Part shown: positions 6,967 through 15,753 of the stretch, in pieces
Numbering within the stretch: the first letter of the stretch is position 1
How the letters are laid out: each line of letters opens with the position of its first letter
Source of the DNA: Microbacterium sp. SMR1
GTDB lineage: Bacteria > Actinomycetota > Actinomycetes > Actinomycetales > Microbacteriaceae
Direction of reading: 5' to 3'
Length of the DNA: 64,000 nucleotides
Assembly: GCF_003289625.1 (NCBI RefSeq)
Contig: NZ_QMBN01000002.1
Span: 518,610 to 582,609 of the forward strand
Notes under the pieces: model-generated
What the model was told of the DNA's origin: nothing
Database searches by the model: none
What the model saw: only the letters and a program-made list of their open reading frames with translations
Program-made: the position numbers and the translations under genes

Positions 6967-9246
6967 TCAGCGCTCAATCGAGACCTCGACGATCCGCCGG
7001 TCGGATGCCGTGACGCGGTGCACCTCGCCGATGATCTCCATCGCTGCCTCGGTCTCGCGCTCCGCGCACGACGGTCCGACCCAGAGCTCGATCTCGCCGG
7101 GCTCGACGATGCGCATCCCCTCGCGTCCGGTGAACGCCAGACGCGCTGTCGGCACGTCGAACGAGACGGTCGCCTCGGCGCCGGCATCCAGCTGCACGCG
7201 GGCGAAGCCGAGCAGCTGCGCGACCGGACGCGTGACGCTCCCGTGGACGTCGCGGGCGTAGAGCTGCACGAGGTCGGTGCCCGCGCGCTCGCCCGTGTTC
7301 CGCACGCGTACAGTCGCCGTGAAGGCGTCTCCGGCCGACACCGACGCCGTCGCCGACAGGGCGGCGCGCTCGAACGTCGTGTAGCTGAGCCCGTGCCCGA
7401 ACGGCAGTGCGGGCGTGCTGTCGGCGCTCGTGATCTCGTTCGGCCCGCCGAGGATCGGATGCAGGTAGCTGTAGGGCTGCGAACCCGACGAGCGGGGGAG
7501 CGAGACGGGCAGGTGACCCGAGGGCGAGACCTCGCCGCTCAGGACCGCAGCGATCGCCGGTCCGCCCTCTTCGCCCGGGAAGAACGTCTGCAGCGCTGCC
7601 GCGACGGCCCCCTCGCCCGAAAGTGCCCAGTCGATCGCGTACGGACGCCCCGACAGGACGACGAGCACGACCGGCGTCCCCGTCGCAACGAGACGCTCGA
7701 CGAGCTCGCGCTGTACGCCCGGCAGCTCGAGCGAGTCGGCGTCGTTCCCCTCGCCGACGGTGCCCCGCCCGAACAGGCCGGCCCGGTCGCCGACGGCGAC
7801 GATCGCGACGTCGGCCGCGCGTGCGGCATCCTCCGCCTCGATGAAGCCCGACCGGTCGTCGCCCTCGGCCTCGCAGCCGCGCACGACGGTGACCTCGGCG
7901 TCAGGCATGGCGTCGATGACCGATGCCGCGAGCGTCGGGATCTCGAATCCCATCGGCACGCCCGGGTGGTGGGCGAGCACGTGGTTGGCGAACGAGTAGC
8001 AGCCCATGAGGGCTTCCGAGCTGTCACCGTTCGGTCCGATCACGGCGACGCGGCGGGGCGATGCGAGCGGCAGCACGCCGTCGTTGGTCAGCAGCACGAC
8101 CGATTCCTCGGCCAGGCGCCGGGCGACCGCGCGGTGCGCGGGCGAGTCGAGGTCGATGCTCGTCGGCGGCTCCTCGAAGGTCTCGTCGAGGAGCCCGAGC
8201 TCCTCCTTCTGGATCAGCACTCGACGAACGGCGCGGTCGATGAGCGCCTCGTCGACCTGGCCCGCGCGGACGCGCTCGGCGAGCGGCCCGACGTAGGCGT
8301 CGCCCGTGGGCAGCTCGACGTCGATGCCGGCCTCAAGGGCGAGCTGCGCGGCCTCGCCGCGGTCGCGGGCGACGGCGTGCATCGTGTGGAGGAAGGCGAC
8401 GGCGAAGTAGTCCGACACGACGGTGCCGTCGAACCCCCACGTCTCGCGCAGCAGATCGGTGAGGTAGGCGGGGGTCGCCGCGACCGGCATCCCGTCGATC
8501 TCGGCGTACGAGTTCATCACCGACCGCACGCCGCCGTCGCGGACGGCCATCTCGAACGGCGGCAGGAACACGTCGGCGATCTCGCGCGGTCCCGCGTGGA
8601 CCGGCGCGTGGTTGCGGCCCGCCTGCGAGCCCGAGTACCCGACGAAGTGCTTCAGCGTCGCGTGGACACCCGTGCTCTGCAGGCCCCGCACATACGCGGT
8701 GCCGATGACGCCCACGACGTACGGGTCCTCGGCGATGCACTCGTCGACGCGTCCCCAGCGGGGGTCGCGGATGACGTCGAGCACCGGCGCGAGCCCCTGG
8801 TGGATGCCGAGCTCGCGCATCGACTCGCCGATCAGCGCTCCCATCTCCTCGACGAGCTCCGGGTCGAACGCCGCGCCCCACGCGAGGGGAGTGGGGAAGG
8901 TCGCCGCCTGCCACGCCGCCAGGCCGGTCAGGCACTCCTCGTGCACGAGGGCGGGGATGCCCAGGCGCGTCTCGCGAATGAGTCGGCGCTGCTCCTCCCA
9001 CAGCCATGCCGCCCGCTCGATCGGGTCGACGGGCCGCGTGCCGTAGACGCGGGTCAGCTGCCCCAGGCCGTGGACGGTCGCATCGGCGTACGCGGTCGAC
9101 GACGCCATCTCGCCGGCCATCGGTGCGACGACCTCGTCGCCCTGATCGACCCAGAAGCCGACCAGCTGGGCGAGCTTCTCTTCGAGGGTCATGCGCGCGA
9201 TCAGGTCGGAGACGCGCGTCGAGACGGAGATATCGGTGAGGGTCAC
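6967..9246 (-). CDS. Glycoside hydrolase family 3 (beta-glucosidase/xylosidase)
   Basis: A 759-residue GH3 enzyme with the usual order: TIM-barrel domain with the RWGR motif and the nucleophile in VVSDYF, an alpha/beta sandwich domain, and a C-terminal fibronectin III-like domain. No signal peptide is visible, so it should act in the cytoplasm on imported oligosaccharides, hydrolysing terminal non-reducing beta-linked glucose or xylose. GTG 9246 is chosen because the protein begins there with MTLTDISVSTR and an AGAGAAAG ribosome site precedes it. It is the last gene of a binding protein-permease-permease-hydrolase operon, which feeds it substrate. Confidence 0.9.
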   Translation of the reverse strand: MTLTDISVSTRVSDLIARMTLEEKLAQLVGFWVDQGDEVVAPMAGEMASSTAYADATVHGLGQLTRVYGTRPVDPIERAAWLWEEQRRLIRETRLGIPALVHEECLTGLAAWQAATFPTPLAWGAAFDPELVEEMGALIGESMRELGIHQGLAPVLDVIRDPRWGRVDECIAEDPYVVGVIGTAYVRGLQSTGVHATLKHFVGYSGSQAGRNHAPVHAGPREIADVFLPPFEMAVRDGGVRSVMNSYAEIDGMPVAATPAYLTDLLRETWGFDGTVVSDYFAVAFLHTMHAVARDRGEAAQLALEAGIDVELPTGDAYVGPLAERVRAGQVDEALIDRAVRRVLIQKEELGLLDETFEEPPTSIDLDSPAHRAVARRLAEESVVLLTNDGVLPLASPRRVAVIGPNGDSSEALMGCYSFANHVLAHHPGVPMGFEIPTLAASVIDAMPDAEVTVVRGCEAEGDDRSGFIEAEDAARAADVAIVAVGDRAGLFGRGTVGEGNDADSLELPGVQRELVERLVATGTPVVLVVLSGRPYAIDWALSGEGAVAAALQTFFPGEEGGPAIAAVLSGEVSPSGHLPVSLPRSSGSQPYSYLHPILGGPNEITSADSTPALPFGHGLSYTTFERAALSATASVSAGDAFTATVRVRNTGERAGTDLVQLYARDVHGSVTRPVAQLLGFARVQLDAGAEATVSFDVPTARLAFTGREGMRIVEPGEIELWVGPSCAERETEAAMEIIGEVHRVTASDRRIVEVSIER

Positions 9247-9270
9247 AGTTCGTGCTTTCTCTACGGGTGA

Positions 9271-10167
9271 TCAGCCCTTGACGGCGCCGGTCAGACCGCC
9301 GACGATGCGGCGCTCGAACAGGCTGAAGAACGCCAGGGCGGGAAGCATCGACAGAGAGGTGAAGGCGAGAACCTTCGCCGTGTCGACCGAGTACTGCGAC
9401 GAGAACGCCTGCACGCCGAGCGGCAGGGTGAAGGTCGCCTCGTTGTTGAGGATGAACAGCGGAAGCAGGTAGCTGTTCCAGCTGCCGATGAAGGCCAGGA
9501 TGCCGACCGTGATGACGCCGGGCACCGACAGGGGCAGCACCATCCGCCAGAAGAACGACAGGCGCCCGCATCCGTCGATGAACGCGGCCTCCTGGATCTC
9601 GTCGGGGATCGCCCGCAGGAACGGCACCAGGATGATGATCGTCATCGGCAGCGCGAAGGCGATCTGCGGCAGGATGATGCCCGCGAGCGAGTTCATCAGG
9701 CCGAGGTCGCGGATGACGATGTACAGCGGCGTGATCGCGACGGTGATGGGGAACATCAGGCCCGAGGCGAAGACGGCGTACAGCACCCCGCGGCCGCGGA
9801 ACCGGTACCGGGCGAGGATGTAGCTCGCCATGAGGCCGAGCAGCACGGCCCCGATCGTCGTCGCGCCGGCTGCGATGGTCGAGTTGAGCACCTGCTGCCA
9901 GAACTGCGAGCCGGTGAGCACCGCCAGGTAGTTCTCGATGTTCCACGGCGACGGCCAGCCGGCCGGGTCCACGGTGATCTGGGCGTTGCTGCGGAAGCCT
10001 CCGATGATGATGTACAGCACCGGTGCGAGCATCAGCGCGATCACCACGAGGGCGACGAAATACACGACGGGGCTGCCCCAGGGCAGGCGCTCCTTGCGGC
10101 GGCCGCGACGACCGGTGGGTGCCGGCGCGACGATCGCACGAGTTGCGGGGGAGGTGAGGGCGGTCAT
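9271..10167 (-). CDS. Carbohydrate ABC transporter permease (MalG type)
   Basis: A 298-residue integral membrane protein with six membrane segments and the inner-membrane-component EAA loop (EIQEAAFIDGCGRLSFF), the site that contacts the ATPase. It forms the translocation pore with the preceding permease. Its start overlaps that gene's stop by four bases. No ATPase gene is in this locus; CUT1 systems often share a single MsiK-type ATPase encoded elsewhere. Confidence 0.9.
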   Translation of the reverse strand: MTALTSPATRAIVAPAPTGRRGRRKERLPWGSPVVYFVALVVIALMLAPVLYIIIGGFRSNAQITVDPAGWPSPWNIENYLAVLTGSQFWQQVLNSTIAAGATTIGAVLLGLMASYILARYRFRGRGVLYAVFASGLMFPITVAITPLYIVIRDLGLMNSLAGIILPQIAFALPMTIIILVPFLRAIPDEIQEAAFIDGCGRLSFFWRMVLPLSVPGVITVGILAFIGSWNSYLLPLFILNNEATFTLPLGVQAFSSQYSVDTAKVLAFTSLSMLPALAFFSLFERRIVGGLTGAVKG

Positions 10168-11180
10168 CGCTCCTGCTTCCCTTCGGTGATGGCCCCCGCG
10201 GTGTCGCGGCGCAGCACGTAGCGCTGGTAGACGATCGCGACGACGAGGGAGATGAGGAAGATCACGACGGCGACGGCGTTTCCGAAGCCGTAGCTGCCGG
10301 CGTTGCGGCCGTTGACGACCATGTAGGTGGCCATCGTCGAGGTGCCCGCTGTCGATGCGACGTACTGGCCCCAGATGATGTAGACGAGGTCGAACAGCTG
10401 CAGTGCGCCGATGATCGACAGGAACGCCCAGATGCGCAGGGTGGGGGCGAGCAGCGGCAGGGTGATCCGCCAGTGCATCTGCCAGTAGCCCGCGCCGTCG
10501 AGGGCAGCGGCCTCGTAGAGCTCGTCAGGGATTCCCTGGAGGCCCGCGAGGAAGAGGATGACGGCGAAGCCGACGTACTTCCAGGTCAGGATGGCCATGA
10601 GCGTCCAGATCGCGATCGAGGGATCGGCGATCCAGTCGCGCGTGAGCGCGCCCAGCCCGAGCTGCTCGAGGGCCCCGTTGAGGGCGCCCTGCGTCTGCAG
10701 CATGAGCCCGAAGCCCGTGCCGACGACGACCTCGGCGATGACGTAGGGCACGAAGATCAGCACGCGGATGACCGACTGTCCCCGCATGCGGCGGTTGAGC
10801 AGCAGAGCCAGCAGAACCGCGACCGGTCCCTGGAGGACGAGGGATGCCACGACGATGATCGCGTTGTGGCTGAGGGCCTCGACGAACGTCGGATCGGTGA
10901 GGATCGTGATGTAGTTCTGCAGGCCGACGAACTCGGTGGGCGGCCCGTAGCCCTGCCAGCGGAAGAAGCCGTAGTAGGCCGCCATCACGACGGGGAAGAT
11001 GACGAACCCGACGAACATCACCAGGGCGGGGCCGACGAGCACCGCGATCTCGAGGCGACCCGACCAGCCCAGGCCTCGGCGGCGCCGGGAGGGCGAGGGC
11101 GTCGTGGTGACGCCCTCGCCCCGGGCCGCGAGATCCACGCCGCCGGCGGAGTCCGCCACGGCTGTCTCGCTGAGCGACAT
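10164..11180 (-). CDS. Sugar ABC transporter permease (MalF type)
   Basis: A 338-residue permease with a ~45-residue polar N-terminus, six membrane segments and the EAA motif ELYEAAALDGAGYWQMHW. It partners with the downstream permease and the lipoprotein binding protein encoded upstream. Only eight bases separate it from that gene. Confidence 0.9.
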   Translation of the reverse strand: MSLSETAVADSAGGVDLAARGEGVTTTPSPSRRRRGLGWSGRLEIAVLVGPALVMFVGFVIFPVVMAAYYGFFRWQGYGPPTEFVGLQNYITILTDPTFVEALSHNAIIVVASLVLQGPVAVLLALLLNRRMRGQSVIRVLIFVPYVIAEVVVGTGFGLMLQTQGALNGALEQLGLGALTRDWIADPSIAIWTLMAILTWKYVGFAVILFLAGLQGIPDELYEAAALDGAGYWQMHWRITLPLLAPTLRIWAFLSIIGALQLFDLVYIIWGQYVASTAGTSTMATYMVVNGRNAGSYGFGNAVAVVIFLISLVVAIVYQRYVLRRDTAGAITEGKQER

Positions 11181-11188
11181 GATGCGGA

Positions 11189-12493
11189 TCAGCCCTTCTT
11201 CGCTGCGTCGGAGACCGACTGGATCATCTGCTCGGGCGTGCTCTTACCCGCCAGCAGATCGACGACGGCGACGTTCAGCGCGTTGCCGACGTTCTGTCCG
11301 AGGACGGTGTCGAGCCACTGCGAGACGAAGGGTGCCTTGTTGTATGCGGCGAGAACCTCCTGGAGGTACTCCTCCTCGACCGCTTCCTGCGCGACCGAGT
11401 TGACCGGCGGTGCGTTGAAGGCCTTGTAGTAGGCCTCCTGCTGCTCGGCGCTGGCGAGGAAGTTCAGGAAGTCGGCGCACTCCTTCGGGGCCTTCGCCGA
11501 GCAGGAGTATCCGTCGACGCCGCCCATGATCGAGCCGGGCTCACCCTCGCCACCCGACAATTCGGGGAAGGGGAACCACGCCAGGTCGGGGAGAGGCTGC
11601 TCGTCCGGCGTGAGCGAGGCGATGACGCCCGGGTTCCACGCGCCCATGAGCTCCATGCCGGCCTGGTGGTTCGCGATGAGGCCTGCGCTGCTGCCCGCGC
11701 CCTGCTGCGCCGAGGTCGTGAGGTAGCCCTCGTTGAACGGCTGCAGCTCGGCGAAGTCGGCGAGGTCCTCGGCGGACTTCAGCCAGCACTCATCGCTGAA
11801 ATCCTTCGAGTCGCCGGTCTTCTCGATCGTCTCCGGGCTGCACTCGCGCAGGGCGAAGTTGTAGAACCAGTGCGCGGCGGGCCAGGCGTCCTTCGCGCCG
11901 AGCGCGATGGGCGCGATGCCGGCGGCCTTGAGCTGGTCGACGACGCCCTCGAGATCCTCGACCGTCGCGGGGGCCTCGGTGATGCCGGCCTGGGTGAACA
12001 GGTCGGAGCTGTACCAGAACCCGCTGGGGAGCACCGCGAGCGGCATCGCCCACACCTTGTCCTGATAGGTCTCGGCCTTGAACGAGCCCTCGGAGATCTC
12101 TTCCTTGGCGGTGTCGCCGATGAGGTCCGTGAGGTCCATCAGCTGTCCGGCCTGCACCATGGCGGCCATCTTGCCGCCACCGCGCTGCAGGAAGATGTCG
12201 GGCGGGTCGCCCGCGTTGAGCGCGGTCTGGAGCTTGCCGTCCATGTCTTCGTTCTGCACGGACTGCATCGAGATCTTCACGTTCTCGTTCTCGGCCTCGA
12301 ACGCCGCGATCGCGTCCTTCCAGAACTCCTGGCCGGGGCCGGTCGTCGAGTTCTGCCACAGGGTCATCTCGACGGTGCCGTCGGCGCTGCCTCCGTCGCC
12401 GTTGCCGCTGCAGGAGGTGAGCGCGAGCGCCCCCACCGCCAGGACGGCGGCCGTGACGGCAGCCTTGCGGCGAGCCGTGATGGTGCGTGCCAT
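11189..12493 (-). CDS. Sugar-binding lipoprotein of ABC transporter
   Basis: A 434-residue family 1 solute-binding protein with an Arg-rich signal start and lipobox LTSC, so it is anchored outside the membrane and hands a sugar to the two permeases. The mature part starts with a Gly/Ser/Asp linker and then VEMTLWQNSTTGPG, typical of oligosaccharide binders. ATG 12493 has a GAAGGAA ribosome site. Its promoter (TTGACA-17-CAAACT) lies next to a LacI operator. Confidence 0.9.
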   Translation of the reverse strand: MARTITARRKAAVTAAVLAVGALALTSCSGNGDGGSADGTVEMTLWQNSTTGPGQEFWKDAIAAFEAENENVKISMQSVQNEDMDGKLQTALNAGDPPDIFLQRGGGKMAAMVQAGQLMDLTDLIGDTAKEEISEGSFKAETYQDKVWAMPLAVLPSGFWYSSDLFTQAGITEAPATVEDLEGVVDQLKAAGIAPIALGAKDAWPAAHWFYNFALRECSPETIEKTGDSKDFSDECWLKSAEDLADFAELQPFNEGYLTTSAQQGAGSSAGLIANHQAGMELMGAWNPGVIASLTPDEQPLPDLAWFPFPELSGGEGEPGSIMGGVDGYSCSAKAPKECADFLNFLASAEQQEAYYKAFNAPPVNSVAQEAVEEEYLQEVLAAYNKAPFVSQWLDTVLGQNVGNALNVAVVDLLAGKSTPEQMIQSVSDAAKKG

Positions 12494-12624
12494 GTGATTC
12501 CTTCTCTCTTCGTTGAGTGGACATCTGCCGAGCGCGCCGCTTCGGGCCCGGGTTGGGCTGCTCGAATCGCCGAGCGGCGATGCTCGGAGTCGTCGGACAT
12601 TCGCTGGTGCTGTCGGACACCGAA

Positions 12625-12689
12625 AGTTTGCGCGGGCAACAAAGAGGTGTCAAACGTTTTCGAAAACGGTTTCCATTTCGGGCTAGCAT
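12625..12689. promoter_or_regulatory. Divergent promoters and LacI operator
   Basis: Minus strand: TTGACA (12653-12648), 17-base spacer, CAAACT (12630-12625) for the sugar ABC operon. Plus strand: TAGCAT (12684-12689) six bases before the lacI ATG. Between them is the perfect 14-bp palindrome CGTTTTCGAAAACG (12655-12668), overlapped by a second half-match GAAAACGGTTTC (12662-12673). Central CG and T/A-rich arms are typical LacI-family operators. Its position would allow it to repress both directions. Confidence 0.75.
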
Positions 12690-12695
12690 GCGGTC

Positions 12696-13709
12696 ATGGA
12701 CCGACGACGACCCACCATCCACGACGTCGCGGAGCGTGCCGGCGTCTCCGTGTCGACCGTGTCCAAGGCCGTCAACGGGCGTTACGGCGTCGCTACGGCG
12801 ACCGTGGATGCCGTCATGGCGGCCGTCGCCGAGCTCGGCTACGAGTCGAGTCTCATCGCCAGCAGCATGCGTTCGCGCTCGACGGGTGTCATCGGTGTGC
12901 TCGTCGCCGATTTCGAGCCGTTCAGCGCCGAGATCCTGAAGGGCGTGGGGGAGGCGCTGCGTGACACCAGCTACGACCTGCTCGCGTACTCGGGCTCGCG
13001 CGGTGACGAAGAAGGGTGGGAGCGCCGATCGCTCTCCCGGCTGAGCGGAACGCTCATCGACGGCGCCATCATGGTCACCCCGACCGTCGTCAGGGCGAGC
13101 GCCGACGTGCCGCTCGTCGCGATCGACCCGCACACGGGCCCCGCCGACGTGCCGATCGTCGAGAGCGACAGCTACGGCGGCGCCCGCGAGGCGACGGCCT
13201 ATCTCATCGGCATGGGCCACACGCGCATCGGCTACATCGCGGGGCGCGCCGACCTGCGATCGTCGATCGCGCGCGACGCCGGATACCGCCGAGCGCTCGC
13301 CGACGCCGGCATCCCGTTCGATGCCACGTACGTCGGTGCCGGCCGGTATCGCGAGGCGACGGTGCGCGAGGTCGCGATCGAGATGCTCTCGGCTGACAAT
13401 CGCCCCACCGCGGTGTTCGCGGCGAACGACGTGTCGGCCATCGCGATCCTGCAGGTCGCCGCCGAGCTCGGGCTCGAGGTGCCGCGCGATCTGTCGATCG
13501 TCGGGTTCGACGACATCCCCGAGGCGACGCGGCTCCCGGTTCCCCTCACGACGGTGCGTCAGCCGATGGGGCGGTTGGGCGCGGCTGCGGTCCAGATGCT
13601 GCTGGCCCTCATGCGCGGCGAGACGCCGCCGGCCACGCACCTGCGGCTTCCGACCAAGCTGGTCGCCCGGCAGACCACGGCACCGCCCGCGGGGCGTCGG
13701 GCTGGATGA
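12696..13709 (+). CDS. LacI-family transcriptional regulator
   Basis: A 337-residue repressor with an N-terminal helix-turn-helix (TIHDVAERAGVSVSTVSKAV, residues ~5-25), hinge helix, and periplasmic-binding-protein-like sugar sensor domain ending with the usual dimer region. It is divergent from the GH3/sugar-ABC operon and sits beside a palindromic operator, so it should respond to the transported sugar and also regulate itself. The mRNA appears leaderless (TAGCAT, six bases, ATG). Confidence 0.93.
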   Translation: MDRRRPTIHDVAERAGVSVSTVSKAVNGRYGVATATVDAVMAAVAELGYESSLIASSMRSRSTGVIGVLVADFEPFSAEILKGVGEALRDTSYDLLAYSGSRGDEEGWERRSLSRLSGTLIDGAIMVTPTVVRASADVPLVAIDPHTGPADVPIVESDSYGGAREATAYLIGMGHTRIGYIAGRADLRSSIARDAGYRRALADAGIPFDATYVGAGRYREATVREVAIEMLSADNRPTAVFAANDVSAIAILQVAAELGLEVPRDLSIVGFDDIPEATRLPVPLTTVRQPMGRLGAAAVQMLLALMRGETPPATHLRLPTKLVARQTTAPPAGRRAG

Positions 13710-13758
13710 CGCTGTCGCGGATGCCGGTAGCGGCGGCGTCGCGCTCTAGGCTGTGTCC

Positions 13759-14364
13759 GTGCTGCTGAGTGATCGCGACATCCGTGCCGGAATCGACCAG
13801 GGTCGCATCGGCCTCGATCCCTGGGATGCCTCGATGGTGCAGCCGTCGAGCGTCGACGTGCGCCTCGACCGTTACTTCCGGCTGTTCGACAACCACAAGT
13901 ACCCCTTCATCGATCCCGCCCAGGATCAACCCGAACTGACCCGTCTGATCGAGGTCGAGCCGGATCAGCCTTTCATCCTGCATCCCGGGGAGTTCGCGCT
14001 CGGGTCGACCTTCGAGCAGGTGCGCCTGGGCGACGACGTCGCCGCGCGCCTGGAGGGCAAGTCGTCGCTCGGACGCCTCGGCCTGATCACTCATTCGACG
14101 GCAGGATTCATCGACCCGGGGTTCTCGGGTCACGTGACGCTCGAGCTCGCCAATGTGGCCACTCTGCCCATCAAGCTGTGGCCGGGCATGAAGATCGGGC
14201 AGCTCTGCTTCTTCCAGCTCAGCTCGCCGAGCGAGAACTCCTACGGGTCGGGCCCCTACGGCAACCGCTACCAGGGACAGCGCGGGCCGACGGCATCCCG
14301 CTCCTTCCAGAACTTCCACCGCACCGACGTCGGCACCATCGACGCCGGGTCGCGCGGCGCCTGA
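13759..14364 (+). CDS. dcd: dCTP deaminase
   Basis: About 201 residues, the family length. It converts dCTP to dUTP (or, in bifunctional actinobacterial forms, to dUMP) for thymidylate synthesis. Diagnostic segments are [13 protein letters not shown] near residue 28 and the active-site region [12 protein letters not shown] with the catalytic glutamate in [22 protein letters not shown] 13759 is preferred over GTG 13753 because family members begin at VLLSDRDI and a TAGGCT box sits exactly six bases before it, implying a leaderless mRNA. A strong hairpin follows. Confidence 0.92.
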   Translation: MLLSDRDIRAGIDQGRIGLDPWDASMVQPSSVDVRLDRYFRLFDNHKYPFIDPAQDQPELTRLIEVEPDQPFILHPGEFALGSTFEQVRLGDDVAARLEGKSSLGRLGLITHSTAGFIDPGFSGHVTLELANVATLPIKLWPGMKIGQLCFFQLSSPSENSYGSGPYGNRYQGQRGPTASRSFQNFHRTDVGTIDAGSRGA

Positions 14365-14384
14365 CGCCCGTTCCGGGGTGCACA

Positions 14385-14415
14385 GCGGCCCCGAGGTGGA
14401 GAGCCTCGGGGCCGC
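14385..14415. terminator. Bidirectional terminator between dcd and MarR-like gene
   Basis: Perfect 12-bp arms GCGGCCCCGAGG (14385-14396) and CCTCGGGGCCGC (14404-14415), seven-base loop, between two convergent genes. Confidence 0.8.
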
Positions 14416-14433
14416 CGTTCGGGACGTCGTGGG

Positions 14434-15030
14434 TCAGGCGGCGTTGCGCCCGGCCGCGAAGCCCGCGGTGAAGCCGCGCTCGAAGGCGCGCTCGCCGCGG
14501 TGCGGGTGCTCGCCGCGGTGCGGGTGCTCGCCGAAGCGAGGGCCGCAGCCGTGACCGAAGCCGCGCCCGAAGCCGTGCCGGCCGCGCGGGCCGAATCGGC
14601 GCGGTGAGCTCTCGTCCCAGCCGAGCTCGCGGGCGATCGCCTCGAGCGAGGCGAGGGTCGTTACGTAGTCCGCCTCCGTCACGGCGTCGCGCACGCGATC
14701 GCGGACACCGCTCACGAGGCCGTGGATGCGGTCGCGCTCGCGACGTCCGTCCTCAGTGATGGTCCAGGCGCCGTCGCGCTCGACGGCCCAGCCGCGAGCC
14801 GCGAGGGAGCGGACGCGCTTGCCGCCGCGTTGCACGCGCTCGGCGAGGCCGGGGATCTCTCGCTCTCCCGCGAGGACGTCGAGCACGGCCCAGTCTCGGC
14901 GGTCGAGTCCCTCGGCGGCGAGCGTCCGATTCATCTCGCCGGCGAGGGCGGTTCCGGCCGCGCGCATCCAGAAGGGCAGCGACCGCGTGCGGGTGTCGGG
15001 CGTCTCGGGGGTGTTGTCGTGGTTGTTCAT
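14434..15030 (-). CDS. Winged-helix (MarR-like) regulator with His/Gly/Arg-rich tail
   Basis: 198 residues. The first ~130 resemble a MarR-type winged helix (for example LDRRDWAVLDVLAGE as the first helices and the wing AVERDGAWTITEDGRRERDR), although the recognition helix is degenerate. From about residue 140 the protein is dominated by Gly, His, Arg and Phe, including a duplicated GEHPHR unit. ATG 15030 follows an AAGGGAA ribosome site. It is divergent from a second MarR-like gene with its own His/Gly-rich segment, and both flank the same repeated motif. Metal or redox sensing by the His-rich tail is possible but unproven. Confidence 0.7.
   Translation of the reverse strand: MNNHDNTPETPDTRTRSLPFWMRAAGTALAGEMNRTLAAEGLDRRDWAVLDVLAGEREIPGLAERVQRGGKRVRSLAARGWAVERDGAWTITEDGRRERDRIHGLVSGVRDRVRDAVTEADYVTTLASLEAIARELGWDESSPRRFGPRGRHGFGRGFGHGCGPRFGEHPHRGEHPHRGERAFERGFTAGFAAGRNAA
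14491..14526. repeat. Two perfect 18-bp tandem repeats inside the MarR-like gene
   Basis: CTCGCCGCGGTGCGGGTG occurs at 14491-14508 and 14509-14526. Each unit encodes six residues (GEHPHR repeat on the minus strand), so copy number can vary without shifting frame. Confidence 0.9.
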
Positions 15031-15066
15031 GGTGTTCCCTTCATGGCTGGCGTATCCGGCCTCTGA

Positions 15067-15135
15067 TGCATGTCATCTGTCATGTGTATGCACTATGACA
15101 TGCACCACGAGTGCATGTCAAGCCGCATGTATTCT
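15067..15135. promoter_or_regulatory. Operator cluster and promoter between divergent MarR-like genes
   Basis: TGCATGTCA occurs at 15067-15075, inverted at 15096-15104, and again at 15112-15120. The first two form an inverted repeat (TGCATGTCAT/ATGACATGCA). The third lies over the -35 region of a TATTCT -10 box (15130-15135) six bases before ATG 15142. The arrangement suggests autorepression by one or both regulators. Confidence 0.65.
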
Positions 15136-15141
15136 CGAAGC

Positions 15142-15675
15142 ATGACGGCCGACGACGACCCGCGGATCGATGCCATCGCGGACGCCCTGGGGCGCCTGCG
15201 CGGACTGCGGCGGCCCGCGCCGGGCGTCGAACGCGGACCGCAGGCGGGCGGACCGTTCGGCGGGCACGGCGTTCACGGCGGGCACGGCCCGCACGGCCAT
15301 CACGGCGGCCCGTTCGCCGAGGGACGCGGGAGGATGGCGGGGCTCGCCCGCCTGCGCATGCTCGAGGCGCTCGCCGCGGCATCCCATCCGCTCAGCGTCA
15401 GCGAGATCGGCGAGGCGATCGGTGTCGATCAGCCACGCGCCTCGCGGCTGGTGCAGCAGGCGGTCGAGCTCGACCTGGTGCGTCGGGAGGCCGACCCCGA
15501 CGACGCCCGCCGCACGCGCATCGCGCTGACCGGCGAGGGGCGCAGCTTCGCACAGAGCGTGCGGGGCGAGCGTCGGGCGGCCCTCGGCGGCGCGCTGGGC
15601 GGATTCACCGATGACGAGCGGGCCGAGCTGGCTCGGCTGCTCACCAAACTCGCCGACGCCTGGCCGCGCGGCTGA
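15142..15675 (+). CDS. MarR-family regulator with His/Gly-rich N-terminal segment
   Basis: 177 residues from ATG 15142, chosen because TATTCT lies exactly six bases upstream; a longer start at 15070 would run through the operator repeats. After a short N-terminus there is a Gly/His-rich stretch (residues ~35-58, with about seven His), then a canonical MarR winged helix: LSVSEIGEAIGVDQPRASRLVQQ recognition region and wing EADPDDARRTRIALTGEG. Divergent from a related regulator. The target may include the downstream BCCT transporter, 78 bases away, but no operator copy lies before it. Confidence 0.85.
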   Translation: MTADDDPRIDAIADALGRLRGLRRPAPGVERGPQAGGPFGGHGVHGGHGPHGHHGGPFAEGRGRMAGLARLRMLEALAAASHPLSVSEIGEAIGVDQPRASRLVQQAVELDLVRREADPDDARRTRIALTGEGRSFAQSVRGERRAALGGALGGFTDDERAELARLLTKLADAWPRG

Positions 15676-15753
15676 GCCATACCCGGTGTCATCGCGGCAG
15701 GCAACTGCCCTTCCCCGCTTTGCGTCGCGTCGGTATCCTGCGACCCTGGTTCG

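Noticed and set aside
6709..9270. 853-codon plus-strand ORF through tRNA-Gly and opposite the GH3 gene
   Set aside because: Runs through a tRNA gene and is antisense to an intact GH3 enzyme with all its motifs.
11790..13640. 616-codon minus-strand ORF across the lacI gene and the divergent promoter
   Set aside because: Antisense to an intact LacI regulator and out of frame in the binding-protein gene; low-complexity Arg/Asp-rich product.
13753..13758. Upstream GTG start for dcd
   Set aside because: GTG 13759 fits the family N-terminus and the TAGGCT-N6 spacing; 13753 would leave no space for transcription start.
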